64,000 bases of DNA, from NCBI GenBank assembly GCA_037179385.1, contig CM074193.1:6407547-6471546 (forward strand), given 5' to 3'. Position numbers and translations under genes: made by a program. Below are positions 61,313 through 64,000 of this stretch, piece by piece (position 1 is the stretch's first letter; each line of letters begins with the position of its first letter). This stretch comes from Holothuria scabra (taxonomy: Eukaryota; Echinodermata; Holothuroidea; Aspidochirotida; Holothuriidae). Under the pieces are notes generated by a model. It searched no databases. It was given only the letters and a program-made list of their open reading frames with translations, and was not told where the DNA came from.

Positions 61313-64000
61313 TTTAAATCAATACGACACAATGTATAACTTAAGGAATGATCATTTTCCAATGAATGTTTAAAAGTTGTTGTCGAAAATTGAGCTCAGA
61401 TTTTGTTCTTAACCTTCTTAATTTCCAGGTTGCAAAATTGTCCGTCCGTGACTTTAATTAAATAGGTCAATAGAAAACTGAATATTTATAATGATAATAA
61501 TGATAATAATTCTAATACATAATAACATATAATTTATACACATATATTTTGTTAGAGGAAATAGTCTTGATCTTCAACATGAGTCTAATGAGAAAATATT
61601 TTAGCAAAGATTTTAGAAATGGAAAGTACTACATACTACTTATTTTTCAAAATACTCATGACAAAAAGATAAAAAGGCGTTTGGAAAATTAATATTGATT
61701 CTCTATTTTATGTCAGAATGAGATGAACGAGTCAAAATTTTATCAAAAGGAGCATTTTTTCCGTTTTGACTGGCAAATAAATTAACCGTATTACAAAATA
61801 TTTAATTGTGGTAGCTTTTGTTGTTTGAATGCAAAAGATGTAATTGCTACGGTCTTAATTTAAAAAAAAATATAACCGTAAAAAATTATTCCAATCAAAG
61901 TTATCAATATTCAGTTTGAACTTTTGGTATAATTCATCAACATAAAATACATAAATAAACGAAGTACAGACAATTGCGTATTTAAGTAACAGATATCTTC
62001 CTATAATCAAGTGTTTGTTCACTTTTTCTTATATTGGCGTTTTAAACCATTTTTTTAAAATCAAATTAGTCTTTGATATCACTGTCTTTATTTGAATGTA
62101 AGTAATGATAATCCATTCTGAGTCAATCCAGTTTGCATTCATCACGTGTTTAATTTAAAAATAATTTAAACTATTCTGTAAGGAGTTGACCCAGAATTTA
62201 AAACCTTTCTGCAAGTTGTATGAAAGTAATTATCCTTCTTACAACTTCTTCAGAGTCCATATTTTTAGCCTTAACTTGAAAGCTACAGGTGACAAAGTTG
62301 CCCGTTGAAATCGCCCTAAAACTACCATATTGACGGCTTCCGAATTATTGATATTCTTGAAGCAAAGGCCCTCACCTCCTTTAGTATCAGAAGTGCGTGT
62401 TTGTTTACGTTTGCATTGACATGCGCATACTAATGAGGCGGGATACATATGAATGTGTACGGGATTGCGGCATGTCGCAACTTAATTACATGTCGACTGT
62501 ATGCCTTGCGGACATAGTGTTGAATTATTCAAACAAATTTATCTCTGCAATCAATGTTGATACAGAATGACTCTATGTAGCTTTCTCATTCAATTAAAAT
62601 CAGTAAAAGATTACTTGCACTGTAACACGGTGAAACTAACAATTGGAATAACTTGTCTGGATTTTCCAAAAACTCAATGCTAAAAAAAGTGCAAATTTTT
62701 TTTATTGTTTCACAGAAAGTCCTTATAAATTGTAATTCTGCGCAAAATATTTTTTAATGTTTTATTAAGATTTATCTAAAGATTTGTAATGAAGATAAAC
62801 CAAATGGAATGCAGGGAACATTTTTTTATTTTAAATTTCAATGTTCTATCTATTTAGTCATTAATATACTTACCAACAGGTGGTTCACATTTTAAACATG
62901 TTTGTGTTTAGAACAATACCGTTGCTATTTTCATTAACAAGAATCATTTGATAATATTTTTATTTACTTATTTCACACAGAAAAAGGAAAACTGACACAA
63001 GTTAAAAAAATAAAATAAAAATATATAATTCGTAATGTTTTTTCAATTGGTAAATAACAGTTTATTATACGAACGAATTATCATAAGTTGATCTCTAAAC
63101 GGGTAAATTTTTAATGACTTTTCGCGTTTAAAAGTATATATATGATTTATATATGATTTATTCCTTTGCAATATTCGTTTCTCAAATTTTCTGTTTAGGT
63201 AGACAACATTAGCATTAAAATAATGTGAATGTAATGGTTTTTCTTTATAGTTGTGGATGGAAAATATTGAAAGTTTACAATTATCTCCATGTGTTGTTCA
63301 AAAAAGAACGCAGTAAAAGTTTCTAAGAAATTTTAATCGAGATTGATCAGTTGACACGTTGATCCTACAAAATAGTTTTGATTTACTTTGCTTGCTTCCA
63401 CTAATATTTACCAATATTAAAATGACTTCTTAAGAAGCAATTCGAAAATATTTCTCGTGAATAAAAAAATATCCATTATTTTTTTAATTTTGAAATGGGT
63501 TGATACATGCATTTAAGAAAAAACTTTTCTTACATATCCTGTTAAGGTTCATAATTTTCATAGGAAACAAAAAACAAGATAATTTCACAGACGGACCTTA
63601 TTGATTCGATATATAAGACAAGAATAATAATGGAAAATTAATTGACTGAGCACAGAGGAGTAATTATACCAATCACATTTGAAATTTCAAAATAACCGTA
63701 AAACATACAAATTTGTCATAAGAATAGTAAATATGAACATGTATTTAATTCTTTTTATACAACCTTTGCTGCTATTTTTGACAAATTTTGTTGTTCTTTC
63801 AGTTATAACAACTTTTAACGACAAGCGCCCAACGATACCGGCTCGTCTTTAAATTAGTTTTACGGTAAATACCTTTCGCGCCGTTTCCTGCCGTTTGGCA
63901 AATCTATTGCTTCGAGTCTGAACGTTTCCAGTGGTTATAAACACCAATGATTTATCATCTACTTCCAAACCTTCGGGTGTTCAGTCCCTAAAACAATATT
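61313..64000. other. AT-rich stretch without a recognised feature
   Basis: Short ATAATG-like repeats near 61488-61510. A single 69-codon minus frame (62239-62448) is unrecognised. Confidence 0.5.

Overview
The window looks like intergenic or intronic DNA from an animal nuclear genome. It is strongly AT-rich and full of decayed transposable-element copies, microsatellites and stop-laden frames, and I see no intact host gene. The mix points to a marine invertebrate: a CR1/Jockey-type LINE, a Penelope-like element with a GIY-YIG domain, hAT and TTAA-type MITEs, a tRNA-Lys-headed SINE, and frequent TAGGCCTA and TACCGTA words. My best guess is a non-vertebrate deuterostome such as an echinoderm; this is an inference with low confidence.

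Layout. At 0.45-0.93 kb a retroposed element whose first 50 nt are the 5' end of U2 snRNA lies between a 15/16-bp target-site duplication, directly against a small MITE. A palindromic MITE follows at 2.3 kb. A SINE fragment, a 156-bp tandem repeat rich in TGACCT half-sites, a CA/CG microsatellite and a perfect hairpin lie at 4.1-5.1 kb. A hAT-type MITE with a perfect 8-bp duplication is at 6.56-7.22 kb and a TTAA-flanked MITE at 7.27-7.52 kb. A tandemly grown relative of the hAT MITE fills 9.85-11.3 kb. At 12.4-13.0 kb a tRNA-Lys SINE is nested inside a TTAA MITE. Another MITE is at 14.5 kb. A 5'-truncated LINE with a broken reverse transcriptase runs from 19.6 to 21.2 kb and ends in an ACGAA-repeat tail. 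Paired MITE copies occupy 25.9-27.2 kb and one lies at 29.8 kb. A hAT element nested in another MITE fills 30.6-31.6 kb. A 5'-truncated Penelope-like element on the minus strand covers 32.8-33.6 kb. More MITEs are at 35.4, 38.4, 40.0-41.2, 44.0, 49.7 and 53.2 kb. A CA/TA microsatellite with an embedded 42-bp-arm hairpin is at 55.5-55.8 kb. The last 8 kb and the 47.6-52.3 kb stretch are almost empty of recognisable sequence.

Nothing here forms an operon or pathway. What can be reconstructed is the order of insertions: SINE after TTAA MITE at 12.5 kb, hAT element after MITE at 30.7 kb, and the U2-headed retroposon after or beside the MITE at 0.7 kb. The most unusual item is the U2-headed retroposon, which has the hallmarks of a SINE but carries an snRNA head instead of a tRNA, 7SL or 5S head.
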